64,000 bases of DNA, taken from positions 62,001 through 126,000 of the forward strand of contig NZ_BOON01000006.1 of the NCBI RefSeq assembly GCF_016863255.1. The letters are read 5' to 3'. Positions 19,182-27,634 of this stretch are shown here, piece by piece. Within the stretch, counting starts at the first letter, position 1; every line of letters begins with the position of its first letter. The translations under genes were made by a program, and so were the position numbers. The notes beneath the pieces are model-generated. The model had not been told where the DNA came from, ran no database searches, and was given only the letters and a program-made list of their open reading frames with translations. Source of the DNA: Planosporangium mesophilum. GTDB taxonomy: Bacteria; Actinomycetota; Actinomycetes; Mycobacteriales; Micromonosporaceae.

Positions 19182-20153
19182 GTGAGACTGCTCGTGACCG
19201 GCGGAGCGGGCTATATCGGCAGCGTCGTGACCGCTCTGCTGCTCGACGCCGGGCACTCCGTGCTGGTTCTTGACGATCTTTCTACCGGGCACGAGGCTGC
19301 CATACCCACCGGCGCCGCATTCGTGCGTGGCCGGGTACACGAGGTCATCGGCGACGTGCTCACCCCCGACTTCGACGCCGTCCTGCACTTCGCAGCGTTC
19401 ATCGCGGCCGGCGAGAGCGTGGCCAAGCCCGAGAAGTACTGGGAGAACAACCTGATCGGGTCGCTGCGGCTGCTCGACGCGGCGCGCGCGGCCGGTGTGC
19501 GCCGGCTGGTCTTCTCGTCCACCGCGAACGTGTACGGCGACCCGGACACGGTCCCGATCCCGGAGACCGCCGAGACCCGGCCGCCCAACCCGTACGCCGC
19601 CTCGAAGCTCGCCGTCGACCACGCGCTCGCGGGCGAGGCAATCGCGCACGGCCTGGCCGCGGTCAGCCTGCGGTACTTCAACGTCGCCGGCGCCCACCGG
19701 TCCCCCGACGGCGGCCTGATCGGCGAGCGCCACGACCCGGAGACGCACCTGATCCCGATCGCGCTTCAGGTGGCGGCCGGCAAACGGGAAAAGCTCCAGT
19801 TGTACGGGGACGACTACCCCACCGCGGACGGCACCTGCGTGCGTGACTACATCCACGTCAGCGACCTGGCCGCGGCGCACCTGCTGGCGCTCGAGACGAT
19901 GCGGCCGGGCGAGCACCGGGTCTTCAACCTCGGCAACGGCAACGGCTTCTCCAACCGCCAGGTCATCGACGTGGTCCGGGAGGTCACCGGGCATCCGGTA
20001 CCGACCGAGATCGGCCCCCGCCGCGCGGGCGACCCGGCCGAGCTGGTCGCCTCGTCGGAGGCGGCCAGGCGCGAGCTGGGCTGGCAGCCGGCCAAGCCGA
20101 CGCTGGCCCGGATGGTCGCCGACGCCTGGGAGTTCCTGCACCGTCAGGGGTAG
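19182..20153 (+). CDS. galE: UDP-glucose 4-epimerase
   Basis: About 323 residues. The N-terminus LLVTGGAGYIGSVVTALLL is the NAD-binding GxxGxxG. The catalytic pattern is FSSTANVYGDP (Ser/Thr) with NPYAASKLAVD (YxxxK). LRYFNVAGA and DGTCVRDYIHVSDLAAAH are GalE signatures. GTG 19182 was preferred over TTG 19167 because GGGGAGG stands directly upstream at proper spacing. It interconverts UDP-glucose and UDP-galactose and would supply galactose for surface glycans and cell-wall polymers. Confidence 0.93.
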   Translation: MRLLVTGGAGYIGSVVTALLLDAGHSVLVLDDLSTGHEAAIPTGAAFVRGRVHEVIGDVLTPDFDAVLHFAAFIAAGESVAKPEKYWENNLIGSLRLLDAARAAGVRRLVFSSTANVYGDPDTVPIPETAETRPPNPYAASKLAVDHALAGEAIAHGLAAVSLRYFNVAGAHRSPDGGLIGERHDPETHLIPIALQVAAGKREKLQLYGDDYPTADGTCVRDYIHVSDLAAAHLLALETMRPGEHRVFNLGNGNGFSNRQVIDVVREVTGHPVPTEIGPRRAGDPAELVASSEAARRELGWQPAKPTLARMVADAWEFLHRQG

Positions 20154-20332
20154 TCCGAAAGGGGCGGGAACCCGGGCAGGGCGTCGCATTGCGGCCGGCC
20201 GGATCGAAGCCCTATGTTTCAGGCCGTCATGACGCGTCGATCTCGGACCACCCGCCCGCACCCGCAGCGCGCGACCGGGGATGGAGCCCACATGAAGGTG
20301 CCACCTCAGCCGCGCCCGGCAGCGTCCGGCGC

Positions 20333-21205
20333 ATGACCCGCGTACGCCTCACGCGTGCCCTCGCCGCGCTGCTCGCGGCCGTCGCCGGGATCACGCCGGT
20401 GTCCGCCTGCCAGTCCCGGTCCCCCGCGGCCTCGTTCCACCGGGGCGTCTCCACGCCCCCGGTCCGACGCGATCTCCCGCTGGCCCACCGGGTGGTGCTC
20501 GGGCACCGCGGCGGGGTCGAGCAGGCCCACGAGAACACCATGGCGGCCTTCGACGACGCCATCTCGGTCGGCGTCGACTACATCGAGACCGACGTGCGGC
20601 ACAGCGCCGACGGGGTCGCCTTCCTCCTCCACGACCCGGTGCTGCCCGACGCCTGCACGCCGTACGCCGGCCTGGAGGTCCGGGTGCTCAACGCCGTGCA
20701 CCTGGCGGAGGTCCGCTGCGCCGGCCAGCCGTTGCCGCGCCTGTCCGACCTGGTGTCGAGGCTGGAGCGCCCGGACGCCGCCCGGATCTCGGTGATGGTC
20801 GAGGTCAAGGACGTCGACCCGCTCGGCGTACGGGACGAGCTGGCTCCGCTGGGCTGGTCGCGCGTGCTCATCCAGAGCTTCGACCTGGCGGCGCTGCGCG
20901 AGATCGAGCAGGCGAGCCCACAGGTGCGTACCTGCCCGCTGTTCTGGACCGCCGACGTGGCCGACCGGGCGCTGGCCGTCACCCACGACTGCGTCGGTCC
21001 GGAGTTCCACGCCGTCGACGCGGGCCTCGTCGCCAAGGCGCACGCCGCGGGCGCGGTCGTCTTCCCGTTCACGGTCGACGACCCGGCCGCGATGCGGAGC
21101 CTGATCGAACTCGGCGTCGACGGCCTCATCACCGACCGGCCGCGGCTGGCCCGGGAGGCCCTGGGCCTGGACCACCACCGCAATCAGGCCAGACAGCCGC
21201 AGTAG
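20333..21205 (+). CDS. Glycerophosphodiester phosphodiesterase, probable lipoprotein
   Basis: About 290 residues from ATG 20333. The N-terminus MTRVRLTRALAALLAAVAG followed by ITPVSAC is a lipoprotein signal with the lipobox Cys at about residue 25. The GDPD catalytic set is visible: LGHRGGVEQAHENTMAAF (His, Arg, Glu-Asn), DYIETDVRHSADGVAFLLHDP (Glu, Asp, His) and SVMVEVKDVD. The C-terminus GVDGLITDRPR is the usual barrel end. It should hydrolyse glycerophosphodiesters outside the membrane, for phospholipid or teichoic-acid turnover. It converges on cysN over a 19-base, GC-rich gap. Confidence 0.9.
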   Translation: MTRVRLTRALAALLAAVAGITPVSACQSRSPAASFHRGVSTPPVRRDLPLAHRVVLGHRGGVEQAHENTMAAFDDAISVGVDYIETDVRHSADGVAFLLHDPVLPDACTPYAGLEVRVLNAVHLAEVRCAGQPLPRLSDLVSRLERPDAARISVMVEVKDVDPLGVRDELAPLGWSRVLIQSFDLAALREIEQASPQVRTCPLFWTADVADRALAVTHDCVGPEFHAVDAGLVAKAHAAGAVVFPFTVDDPAAMRSLIELGVDGLITDRPRLAREALGLDHHRNQARQPQ

Positions 21206-21224
21206 CGCGACCGCGCAGCCGCGG

Positions 21225-22511
21225 CTAGGCGGCCTCGATGATCATGCCGGCGCCGACCGTACGGTTGGTCGTCTCGTCGATGATGATGAACCCGCCGGTG
21301 GTGCGGTTACGCCGGTACTCGTCGGCCAGCAGCGGCACCGTGGTGCGCAGCTTGACCCGACCGATCTCGTTGAGCCCGAGCCCGTCGGCGCACTCGTCGC
21401 GGTGCAGCGTGTTGACGTCCAGCCGGTACTGGATGCCGCGCACGATGGCCCGCGCCGAGCGGGTGGTGTGCTTGATCGCGTACTTGCCGCCGACGCTCAT
21501 CGGGCGCGACTCGTCCATCCAGCAGACCATCGCCTCGATGTCCTGCGAGACGGCCGGCCGGTTGTTGGGCCGGCAGATCATGTCGCCCCGGGCGATGTCG
21601 ATCTCGTCGGCCAGCCGGATCGTCACCGACATGGGCGGGAACGCCTCGGCGATCGGGCCGTCGGCGGTCTCGATCGAGGAGATCGTGCTGGTGAAACCGC
21701 TGGGCATCGCCATCACCTCGTCGCCGGGCTTGAGCACGCCGCTGGCGACCTGGCCGGCGTAGCCGCGGTAGTCCGCCACCACCGTGGACTGCGGGCGGAT
21801 CACGTACTGCACCGGGAAGCGCACGTCGACGAGGTTGCGGTCGCTGGCGATGTGCACGTGCTCGAGGTGGTGCAACAGCGACGGACCCTCGTACCAGGGC
21901 ATGTTCTCCGAACGGGTGACGATGTTGTCGCCCTTGAGCGCCGAGATCGGCACCACGGTCAGGTCCGGCACGTCGAGCTTGGCCGCGAACGCCGTGAACT
22001 CGTCGGCGATGGACTCGAAGATCTCCTGCGAGTAGTCCACGAGGTCCATCTTGTTGACGCACAGCACCAGGTGCGGCACGCGCAGCAGCGAGCAGAGGAA
22101 GGCGTGCCGCCGCGACTGCTCCAGCAGGCCCTTGCGGGCGTCGACCAGGATCAGCGCCAGGTCGGCGGTGGAGGCCCCGGTGACCATGTTCCGGGTGTAC
22201 TGGATGTGCCCGGGCGTGTCCGCGATGATGAACTTCCGCCGCGGCGTGGCGAAGTACCGGTACGCCACGTCGATCGTGATGCCCTGCTCGCGCTCGGCCC
22301 GCAGCCCGTCGGTGAGCAGCGCGAGGTTGGTGTACTCGTCGCCGCGCGAACGCGACGTCGCCTCGACCGCCTCCAGCTGATCTTCGAAGATCGCCTTGGA
22401 GTCGTACAGCAGCCGCCCGATCAGGGTGGACTTGCCGTCGTCGACACTGCCTGCGGTGGCGAAGCGCAGGAGGTCCATGGCCCGCGACGGGGCCTCCGGG
22501 GAGATGGTCAT
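21225..22511 (-). CDS. cysN: Sulfate adenylyltransferase subunit 1 (GTPase subunit)
   Basis: About 428 residues. EF-Tu-like GTPase motifs are in order: FATAGSVDDGKSTLIGRLL (P-loop), EREQGITIDVAYRYF (switch I), IIADTPGHIQYTRNM (G3), LCVNKMDLVD (G4) and VPISALKGDN (G5). Two beta-barrel domains follow. The protein ends near residue 428, so no APS kinase (CysC) domain is fused. ATG 22511 starts one base after the cysD stop. It works with CysD to form APS from ATP and sulfate, driven by GTP hydrolysis. Confidence 0.95.
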   Translation of the reverse strand: MTISPEAPSRAMDLLRFATAGSVDDGKSTLIGRLLYDSKAIFEDQLEAVEATSRSRGDEYTNLALLTDGLRAEREQGITIDVAYRYFATPRRKFIIADTPGHIQYTRNMVTGASTADLALILVDARKGLLEQSRRHAFLCSLLRVPHLVLCVNKMDLVDYSQEIFESIADEFTAFAAKLDVPDLTVVPISALKGDNIVTRSENMPWYEGPSLLHHLEHVHIASDRNLVDVRFPVQYVIRPQSTVVADYRGYAGQVASGVLKPGDEVMAMPSGFTSTISSIETADGPIAEAFPPMSVTIRLADEIDIARGDMICRPNNRPAVSQDIEAMVCWMDESRPMSVGGKYAIKHTTRSARAIVRGIQYRLDVNTLHRDECADGLGLNEIGRVKLRTTVPLLADEYRRNRTTGGFIIIDETTNRTVGAGMIIEAA

Positions 22512-22512
22512 C

Positions 22513-23436
22513 TTAGAAGTACCCCTCACGCTTGCGGTCTTCCATGGCCGCCTCGCTGACCTTGTCGTCACCCCGGGTGGCGCCCCGCTCGGTGATCCGG
22601 GTCGCAGCGACCTCGTCGATCACCTTCTCGATCGTGTCGGCGTCCGACTTCACCGCCGCCGTGCAGGAGGCGTCGCCGACGGTGCGGTAGCGCACCTTCG
22701 CGACGAACGGCTCCTCACCGGCGCGCAGCGGCAGGAACTCGTTGATCGCGTACAGCATGCCGTCGCGGTCCACGACCTCGCGGTCGTGCGCGAAGTAGAT
22801 CTCCGGCAGCCCGATCCGCTCCCGCGCGATGTAGTGCCAGATGTCCAGCTCGGTCCAGTTGGACAGCGGGAACACCCGGATCGACTCGCCGGGGTGGACC
22901 CGGGCGTTGTACAGCGACCACAGTTCGGGCCGCTGGTTGCGCGGGTCCCACTGGCCGAACTCGTCGCGGAAGCTGAACACCCGCTCCTTGGCGCGCGCCT
23001 TCTCCTCGTCCCGGCGGGCGCCGCCGAACAGCGCGTCGAACCGGTACTTCTCCACGGCGTCGAGCAGCACCGGCGTCTGGATGCGGTTGCGCATGCCGTC
23101 GGCCGACTCCCGTACCAGTCCGGACGTGATCGCCTCCGGCACGCTGGCGACGATCAACTGGACGCCCAGCTCCTCGACCCGGGCGTCGCGGAAGGCGAGC
23201 ACCTCGGAGAAGTTGTGCCCGGTGTCGACGTGCATGACCGGAAAGGGGATACGCGCCGGCGCGAACGCCTTCTCGGCCAGCCGCAGCATCACGATCGAGT
23301 CCTTGCCTCCCGAGAACAGGAGGACCGGGCGCTCGAACTCGGCGACCACCTCACGCATGACGAAAATGCTCTCGGCCTCGAGAGCATCCAGGTGCGAGAC
23401 CCGGTAGGCAGCCGTCATCGCATTGACACCCTTCAT
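22513..23436 (-). CDS. cysD: Sulfate adenylyltransferase subunit 2
   Basis: About 307 residues. VLLFSGGKDSIVMLRLAEKAF is the PP-loop ATP site (SGGKDS), followed by HVDTGHNFSEVLAFRD, DALFGGARRDEEKARAKER and VFPLSNWTELDIWHYIA, all CysD signatures. The starts ATG 23436 (TGAGGCG upstream) and ATG 23418 (GAAGGG upstream) both have ribosome sites. The longer was chosen because it begins 11 bases after the cysQ stop. It forms the catalytic subunit of ATP sulfurylase with CysN. Confidence 0.95.
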   Translation of the reverse strand: MKGVNAMTAAYRVSHLDALEAESIFVMREVVAEFERPVLLFSGGKDSIVMLRLAEKAFAPARIPFPVMHVDTGHNFSEVLAFRDARVEELGVQLIVASVPEAITSGLVRESADGMRNRIQTPVLLDAVEKYRFDALFGGARRDEEKARAKERVFSFRDEFGQWDPRNQRPELWSLYNARVHPGESIRVFPLSNWTELDIWHYIARERIGLPEIYFAHDREVVDRDGMLYAINEFLPLRAGEEPFVAKVRYRTVGDASCTAAVKSDADTIEKVIDEVAATRITERGATRGDDKVSEAAMEDRKREGYF

Positions 23437-23447
23437 GGGGATACGCC

Positions 23448-24266
23448 TCAGCGCGCGCACCGCTCCAGTGCGGCGAGCAGCCGGGGCGCCAGATCCTTGC
23501 GGCACACCACAAGATCAGGGAGCAGGGGGCTCGGCCGATTGTATTCCAATCCCGACCCATCCAGTCTGGATGCGTGAAGGCCCGTGGCCGTCGCCACAGC
23601 GACCGGCGCCGCCGAGTCCCATTCGTACTGGCCGCCCGCGTGCACGTACCCGTCGACCTCACCGTCGATCACGGCGGCGATCTTCGCGCCGGCCGAGCCC
23701 ATCGGTACCAGCTCGGCGCCCAGCGCCTCGGCAAGGCCGGTCAGGAAGGCCGGTGGGCGGCTGCGGCTCGCGGCCAGGCGCAGCCGGCCACCGGAGGCGG
23801 CCTGGTGCGACAGCGGCGGGTACGGCGGCGCGGCGGCGGTCGCCTGGACCCGGTGCTGGGCCGGCAGGGCGACCGCACCGGCGGCGAGCTTGCCCGTCTC
23901 CGGGCCGGTGCGCTGCCACAGAGCGATGTGCACGGCCCAGTCGGACCGGCCGGCCTCGCCGAACTCGCGGGTACCGTCGAGCGGGTCGACGATCCAGACC
24001 CGGTCGGCGTCGAGCCGGGCCGGGTCGTCCTTGCCCTCCTCCGACAGCACGGCGTCGGCCGGGCGGCAGCGGGCCAGCTCGTTGACGATCAACTCGTGCG
24101 ACCGGGCGTCACCCGCGGCGCGCAGCGCGTCCGGGTCCTGGTGCCCCAACTCGGTCCGCAGATCGAGCAGCAACTCGCCGGCCAGGACGGCCAGCGAACG
24201 GGCAAACGTGGCGTCAGACGCCGGCGCGCAGTCGCGCAGGGCGCGGTTGACGAGAGTCCGCGTCAT
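23448..24266 (-). CDS. cysQ: 3'(2'),5'-bisphosphate nucleotidase (inositol monophosphatase superfamily)
   Basis: 272 residues. The metal-binding motifs of the lithium-sensitive phosphatase superfamily are present: VLSEEGKDDPARL (Glu), VWIVDPLDGTREFGE and QYEWDSAAPVAVATATGL. Linkage to cysD and cysN identifies it as CysQ, which hydrolyses PAP (and PAPS) to AMP. ATG 24266 has a GAGAAGG ribosome site and starts 9 bases after the upstream glycosyltransferase stop, so all four genes look like one operon. Confidence 0.92.
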   Translation of the reverse strand: MTRTLVNRALRDCAPASDATFARSLAVLAGELLLDLRTELGHQDPDALRAAGDARSHELIVNELARCRPADAVLSEEGKDDPARLDADRVWIVDPLDGTREFGEAGRSDWAVHIALWQRTGPETGKLAAGAVALPAQHRVQATAAAPPYPPLSHQAASGGRLRLAASRSRPPAFLTGLAEALGAELVPMGSAGAKIAAVIDGEVDGYVHAGGQYEWDSAAPVAVATATGLHASRLDGSGLEYNRPSPLLPDLVVCRKDLAPRLLAALERCAR

Positions 24267-24275
24267 CTCACCTTC

Positions 24276-25931
24276 TCAATAGGCCCCCGAGGAGCGGACG
24301 ACCGCGCTCAGGGTGCGTAACAAGATAACCAGGTCCAACGACAGCGACCAGTTTTCCACGTACCGCAGGTCAAGCCGTACCGCCTCCTCCCACGGCAGGT
24401 CTGACCTACCCGACACCTGCCACAGGCCGCTCATGCCGGGCAGCACCGCCAGCCGGCGGCGCATGTCCTCCGGGTAGGCCGCCACCTCCCGCGGGAGCGG
24501 CGGTCGCGGCCCGACCAGCGACATGGTGCCACCGAGTACGTTCAGCAACTGCGGCAGCTCGTCCAGGGAGAGCCGGCGCAGCCACCGGCCCATCCTCGTC
24601 ACCCGGGGGTCGTCGCGCATCTTGAACAGCACGCCGTCCTGCTCGTTGAGATGGCGGATCTCGGCCAACCGGTCCTCGGCGTCGACGTACATGGTGCGGA
24701 ACTTGTAAATCGTGAACTCGCGTCCGCCCTTGCCGACCCGTACCTGCCGGAACAGCACCGGGCCCGGCGAGTCGAGGCGGATCGCCATCGCGAGGACGAC
24801 CAGTACCGGGCTCAGGGCGCCCAGCAGCAGCGCGGCGCCGACCCGGTCGAACGCCACCTTCACCAGCCGGCGGGCGCCGGACAGGGTCGGGTGCTCGACG
24901 TGCAGCATCGGCAGGCCGTCCACGGGGCGGATGGTGGTGCGGTCGCCGGCGACGTCGACCAGTGCGCTCGCCACGATCAGGTCGATGTCGTCGCGCTCCA
25001 ACTGCCAGGCCAGCCGCCGCAGGGCCTGCCCGTCCAGCTCCGGGCAGGACAGCACGATGACGGTGTCCGCCCCGGCCGCCGAGACCGCGGCGGCGACGTC
25101 GTCGAAGGTCCCGTACACGGGGATCCCGACCCGGCCGTCGTGGTCCGGGCCGCGCGGCGGCAGGCATGAGCCCACCACCTCCAGCCCGTGGTACCGCTCC
25201 CGTCGCAGCTGCCGGGTCAGCGCCACCACCGCGAGCTCGTGGCCGACCAGGATCACCCGCCGCAGGCAGTCGCCGCGCTGACGAGCCCGGTGCAGGCGCT
25301 TGCGCAGCCCGAACCGGGCAACCAGGCAGGCCAGGATCAGTAGCGGCAGGGCGATCGACACGTACCCGCGGGCCAGCCGGATCTCGAACGCGTACGAGAC
25401 GATGGCGAGGGCAGCGGTGAACGCGAACCCGGCGCGGAGCACCCGCTGGTACTCCTCGCTGCCCACGTACAGGTAGCGCCGCTCGTACGCCCGGTTGGCC
25501 GCCAGGGTGGCGACGAACACCAGCGGCAGCAGCGCCGACAGCACCGCGTACCCCTGGTTGTAGGGCGTCAGGTCGGAGCCGAAGCGCAGGCCGAACGCGG
25601 TGGCCGTGGCGCCCAGCCCGACCAGCGCGTCACTGCCGAGCAGCGCGAGCAGGTAGTCCCGTTCCCAGCCGCACCCGGTAGGCGCCGGGGTGGCCCGGTG
25701 ACTGCGGACGGGGCGTCGCGGCGCCGGCGGCGGGGTGGTGCGCGGCGTGCGGCGGCGGGTGGGGCTCGGCCGCGCCGGCTTCAGCGGACCGGCGGGGCTG
25801 ATCGGCGCGTCCGCGAGCCGGAACCGGCGGTCGAGATCCTGCACCGTCTCCATGCCCGACAGTGCGTCGGCGGCGAGCCGCCCCGGCTCTCCGGACCTGG
25901 AATCGGACGAGCGAACCAGCCCGGATGCCAT
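24276..25931 (-). CDS. Polyprenyl glycosylphosphotransferase, long WbaP/CpsE/WcaJ type
   Basis: About 551 residues from ATG 25931 (AAGGGGG ribosome site); ATG 25952 with AAAGGTGG is an alternative. A proline/arginine-rich cytoplasmic N-terminus of about 90 residues is followed by four membrane spans (about 95-220) and a CoA-binding-like domain (VILVGHELAVVALTRQL). A fifth hydrophobic helix and the catalytic domain come next: FTIYKFRTMYVDAEDR, RLSLDELPQLLNVLGGTMSLVGPRPPLP and LPGMSGLWQVSGRSDL. It transfers a hexose-1-phosphate to undecaprenyl phosphate. It precedes cysQDN by 9 bases, an unusual partnership. Confidence 0.9.
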   Translation of the reverse strand: MASGLVRSSDSRSGEPGRLAADALSGMETVQDLDRRFRLADAPISPAGPLKPARPSPTRRRTPRTTPPPAPRRPVRSHRATPAPTGCGWERDYLLALLGSDALVGLGATATAFGLRFGSDLTPYNQGYAVLSALLPLVFVATLAANRAYERRYLYVGSEEYQRVLRAGFAFTAALAIVSYAFEIRLARGYVSIALPLLILACLVARFGLRKRLHRARQRGDCLRRVILVGHELAVVALTRQLRRERYHGLEVVGSCLPPRGPDHDGRVGIPVYGTFDDVAAAVSAAGADTVIVLSCPELDGQALRRLAWQLERDDIDLIVASALVDVAGDRTTIRPVDGLPMLHVEHPTLSGARRLVKVAFDRVGAALLLGALSPVLVVLAMAIRLDSPGPVLFRQVRVGKGGREFTIYKFRTMYVDAEDRLAEIRHLNEQDGVLFKMRDDPRVTRMGRWLRRLSLDELPQLLNVLGGTMSLVGPRPPLPREVAAYPEDMRRRLAVLPGMSGLWQVSGRSDLPWEEAVRLDLRYVENWSLSLDLVILLRTLSAVVRSSGAY

Positions 25932-26020
25932 GCGACCCCCTTGTCGTTGCATATCCACCTTTTGGCGCAAATTGCGCGCCCAGCGGTTACAACGGCCAGC
26001 CCGTACGGCGGGTCACGGGG

Positions 26021-26617
26021 TCAGTCGGCGTGGTACGTGTTCTGCGCGGTCTCCAGGCCCCGCTCCACGACCGCCTCGACGGCGTCCGCCGCGCGGTCGA
26101 CGAGGTAATCCAGTTCCTTGCGCTCCGCCGAGGAGAAGTCCGAGAGCACGTAGTCGGCGGGGTCCTGCCGGCCGGGCGGGCGGCCGATGCCGAACCGGAC
26201 CCGGACGTACTCCTTGCTGCCGAGCGAACGGGACATCGAGCGCAGGCCGTTGTGCCCACCCTCACCGCCGCCGATCTTCAGCCGCAGCTGACCGTACGGG
26301 ATGTCGAGCTCGTCGTGGATCGCGATGATCCGGCCGACCGGAACCTTGTAGAACTGGGCGAGACCGGCGACCGGGCCCCCGGACAGGTTCATGTAGGTCA
26401 TCGGCTTGACCAGGACGAGCCGGGGCGCGTCCACACCGACGCCCAGCCGGCCCTCGGCGGCCTCGGCCACCACTCTGCGGTTGCGGGAGAACCGCGCGCC
26501 GACCCGCTTGGCCAGCAGGTCGGCCACGAGGAAGCCGGCGTTGTGCCGGTTGCCGGCGTACTCGGGACCGGGGTTCCCCAGCCCGACCACCAACCACGGG
26601 GAGTCAAGCTCAGCCAT
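26021..26617 (-). CDS. pth: Peptidyl-tRNA hydrolase
   Basis: 198 residues. The catalytic His and its context are visible in [26 protein letters not shown], with [28 protein letters not shown] and [13 protein letters not shown] completing the family signature. ATG 26617 has GGAG 6 bases upstream. It releases tRNA from prematurely dropped peptidyl-tRNA. A strong hairpin with a TTTT run separates it from rplY upstream, so it may depend on read-through or its own promoter. Confidence 0.96.
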   Translation of the reverse strand: MAELDSPWLVVGLGNPGPEYAGNRHNAGFLVADLLAKRVGARFSRNRRVVAEAAEGRLGVGVDAPRLVLVKPMTYMNLSGGPVAGLAQFYKVPVGRIIAIHDELDIPYGQLRLKIGGGEGGHNGLRSMSRSLGSKEYVRVRFGIGRPPGRQDPADYVLSDFSSAERKELDYLVDRAADAVEAVVERGLETAQNTYHAD

Positions 26618-26634
26618 CAACGCTCCAAAACGGT

Positions 26635-26691
26635 CGCGCCGACCCGGACCGGTGCACGGGGTTCGGCCGTGTACTGGTCCGGGTCGGCGCG
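26635..26691 (-). terminator. Long hairpin between rplY and pth
   Basis: Arms CGCGCCGACCCGGACC (26635-26650) and GGTCCGGGTCGGCGCG (26676-26691) pair perfectly over 16 bp, and the 25-base loop can fold further (GCACGG/CCGTGT). On the minus strand the stem is followed by ACCGTTTTGG, a short T run. It lies 20 bases after the rplY stop and 17 before the pth start, so it should terminate or attenuate rplY transcription ahead of pth. Confidence 0.7.
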
Positions 26692-26711
26692 GAAGTGGGA
26701 CAGGCGGACCG

Positions 26712-27338
26712 TCAGGCCTCGGCGGCGGGCTCCTCGGCCGGCACCTCGGCCTCGGCGGCGGGCGCCGCAACCTCGGCCCCGAGCTCCTCGGCGGTCGGCG
26801 CGGCCGAGATCACGGCCACCACCAGCTCCGGGTCGGCCGCCAGCTCGGCACCCTCGGGCAGCACCACGTCGGCGGCGGTGATCTGGCTGCCGGCCTCCAG
26901 GCCGGCGATGGAGGCCTCGATGCGCTCGGGCAGGCGGGTGGCGTCGGCGAGGACGCTCAGCGTGGCGTGCTCGTGGACCACCAGCGTGCCGACGGCCGCG
27001 TCGCCGATGAGCTGGACCGGCACCTCGACGGTGACCTTCTCGCCGCGCCGCACGATCAGCAGGTCCACGTGCTCGTACGTGTCCTTGATCGGGTCGCGCT
27101 GGATCGCCTTCGGCAGGGCGAGGGTGCTGCCGCCGTCGTTGATGTCGATGCTGAAGAGCTGGTTGGCGCCACCGTGCCGGATGGCTGCGGCGAACTCACG
27201 CGCGGGCAGCGCGATGTGGCGGGGCTGCTCGCCGTGTCCGTACAGCACGGCGGGCACCTTGCCGGCGCGGCGGGTACGGCGGGCACCACCCTTGCCAAAC
27301 TCGGTACGGGGCTCGGCGCTGATCTTTACCTCGGACAC
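26712..27338 (-). CDS. rplY: 50S ribosomal protein L25/CTC
   Basis: 208 residues from GTG 27338 (AGGAG ribosome site, 8-base spacing). The N-terminal L25 domain reads [41 protein letters not shown]. The C-terminal CTC domain (about 95-185) has [32 protein letters not shown], and an Ala/Glu-rich tail ends the protein. It binds 5S rRNA; the CTC type is associated with general stress in other bacteria. Neighbours pth, prs and glmU match the conserved actinobacterial order. Confidence 0.95.
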   Translation of the reverse strand: MSEVKISAEPRTEFGKGGARRTRRAGKVPAVLYGHGEQPRHIALPAREFAAAIRHGGANQLFSIDINDGGSTLALPKAIQRDPIKDTYEHVDLLIVRRGEKVTVEVPVQLIGDAAVGTLVVHEHATLSVLADATRLPERIEASIAGLEAGSQITAADVVLPEGAELAADPELVVAVISAAPTAEELGAEVAAPAAEAEVPAEEPAAEA

Positions 27339-27634
27339 GGAAATACTCCTGATGTGATCTGTACTGCGGGCGGCGGTGCTCGGGCAAGGGTGCACAGGGC
27401 ACGGCCCGGAGCACCGCGTCGATCACGGTGCCCGCTCGGTCATCGTTCGCGTATCAGGACGCGCATGGCCCGCAGGGCACCCTCGCCGTGGCAACCGCAC
27501 CAGCCTACCCGAACCTCGCGGCCGAACTCACCCGGGGCGGCGGTGACGCATCAGCCAGGGCCGAGCGGTCGGTCACAGCGCCGCGCCGATCCCGGCGCGG
27601 CGCTGGTGGCGCGGTTGGTCCGCGCCAGGTCAGC
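27339..27634. other. Gene-free interval between prs and rplY
   Basis: About 300 bases. It holds the rplY leader (ribosome site within 27346-27352) and, at the left of prs, the prs terminator hairpin described separately. An lprQ/lpqT-type lipoprotein gene found at this place in mycobacteria is not present: no frame here has a signal peptide or sensible composition. Confidence 0.5.
27577..27604 (-). terminator. prs transcription terminator hairpin
   Basis: AGCGCCGCGCCG (27577-27588), a 4-base loop, then CGGCGCGGCGCT (27593-27604), a perfect 12-bp GC stem, 30 bases beyond the prs stop. There is no T tract, as is common in actinomycetes. Confidence 0.65.

Noticed and set aside
19101-20291. Upstream extension of the CBS/CorC gene through galE
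   Set aside because: The long open frame is antisense to galE; only the part from ATG 19100 shows the CBS/CorC family.
21195-21226. Possible terminator between the GDPD gene and cysN (AGCCGC...GCGGCT)
   Set aside because: Arms of only 6 bp with a 20-base loop and GC-rich background; too weak to call.
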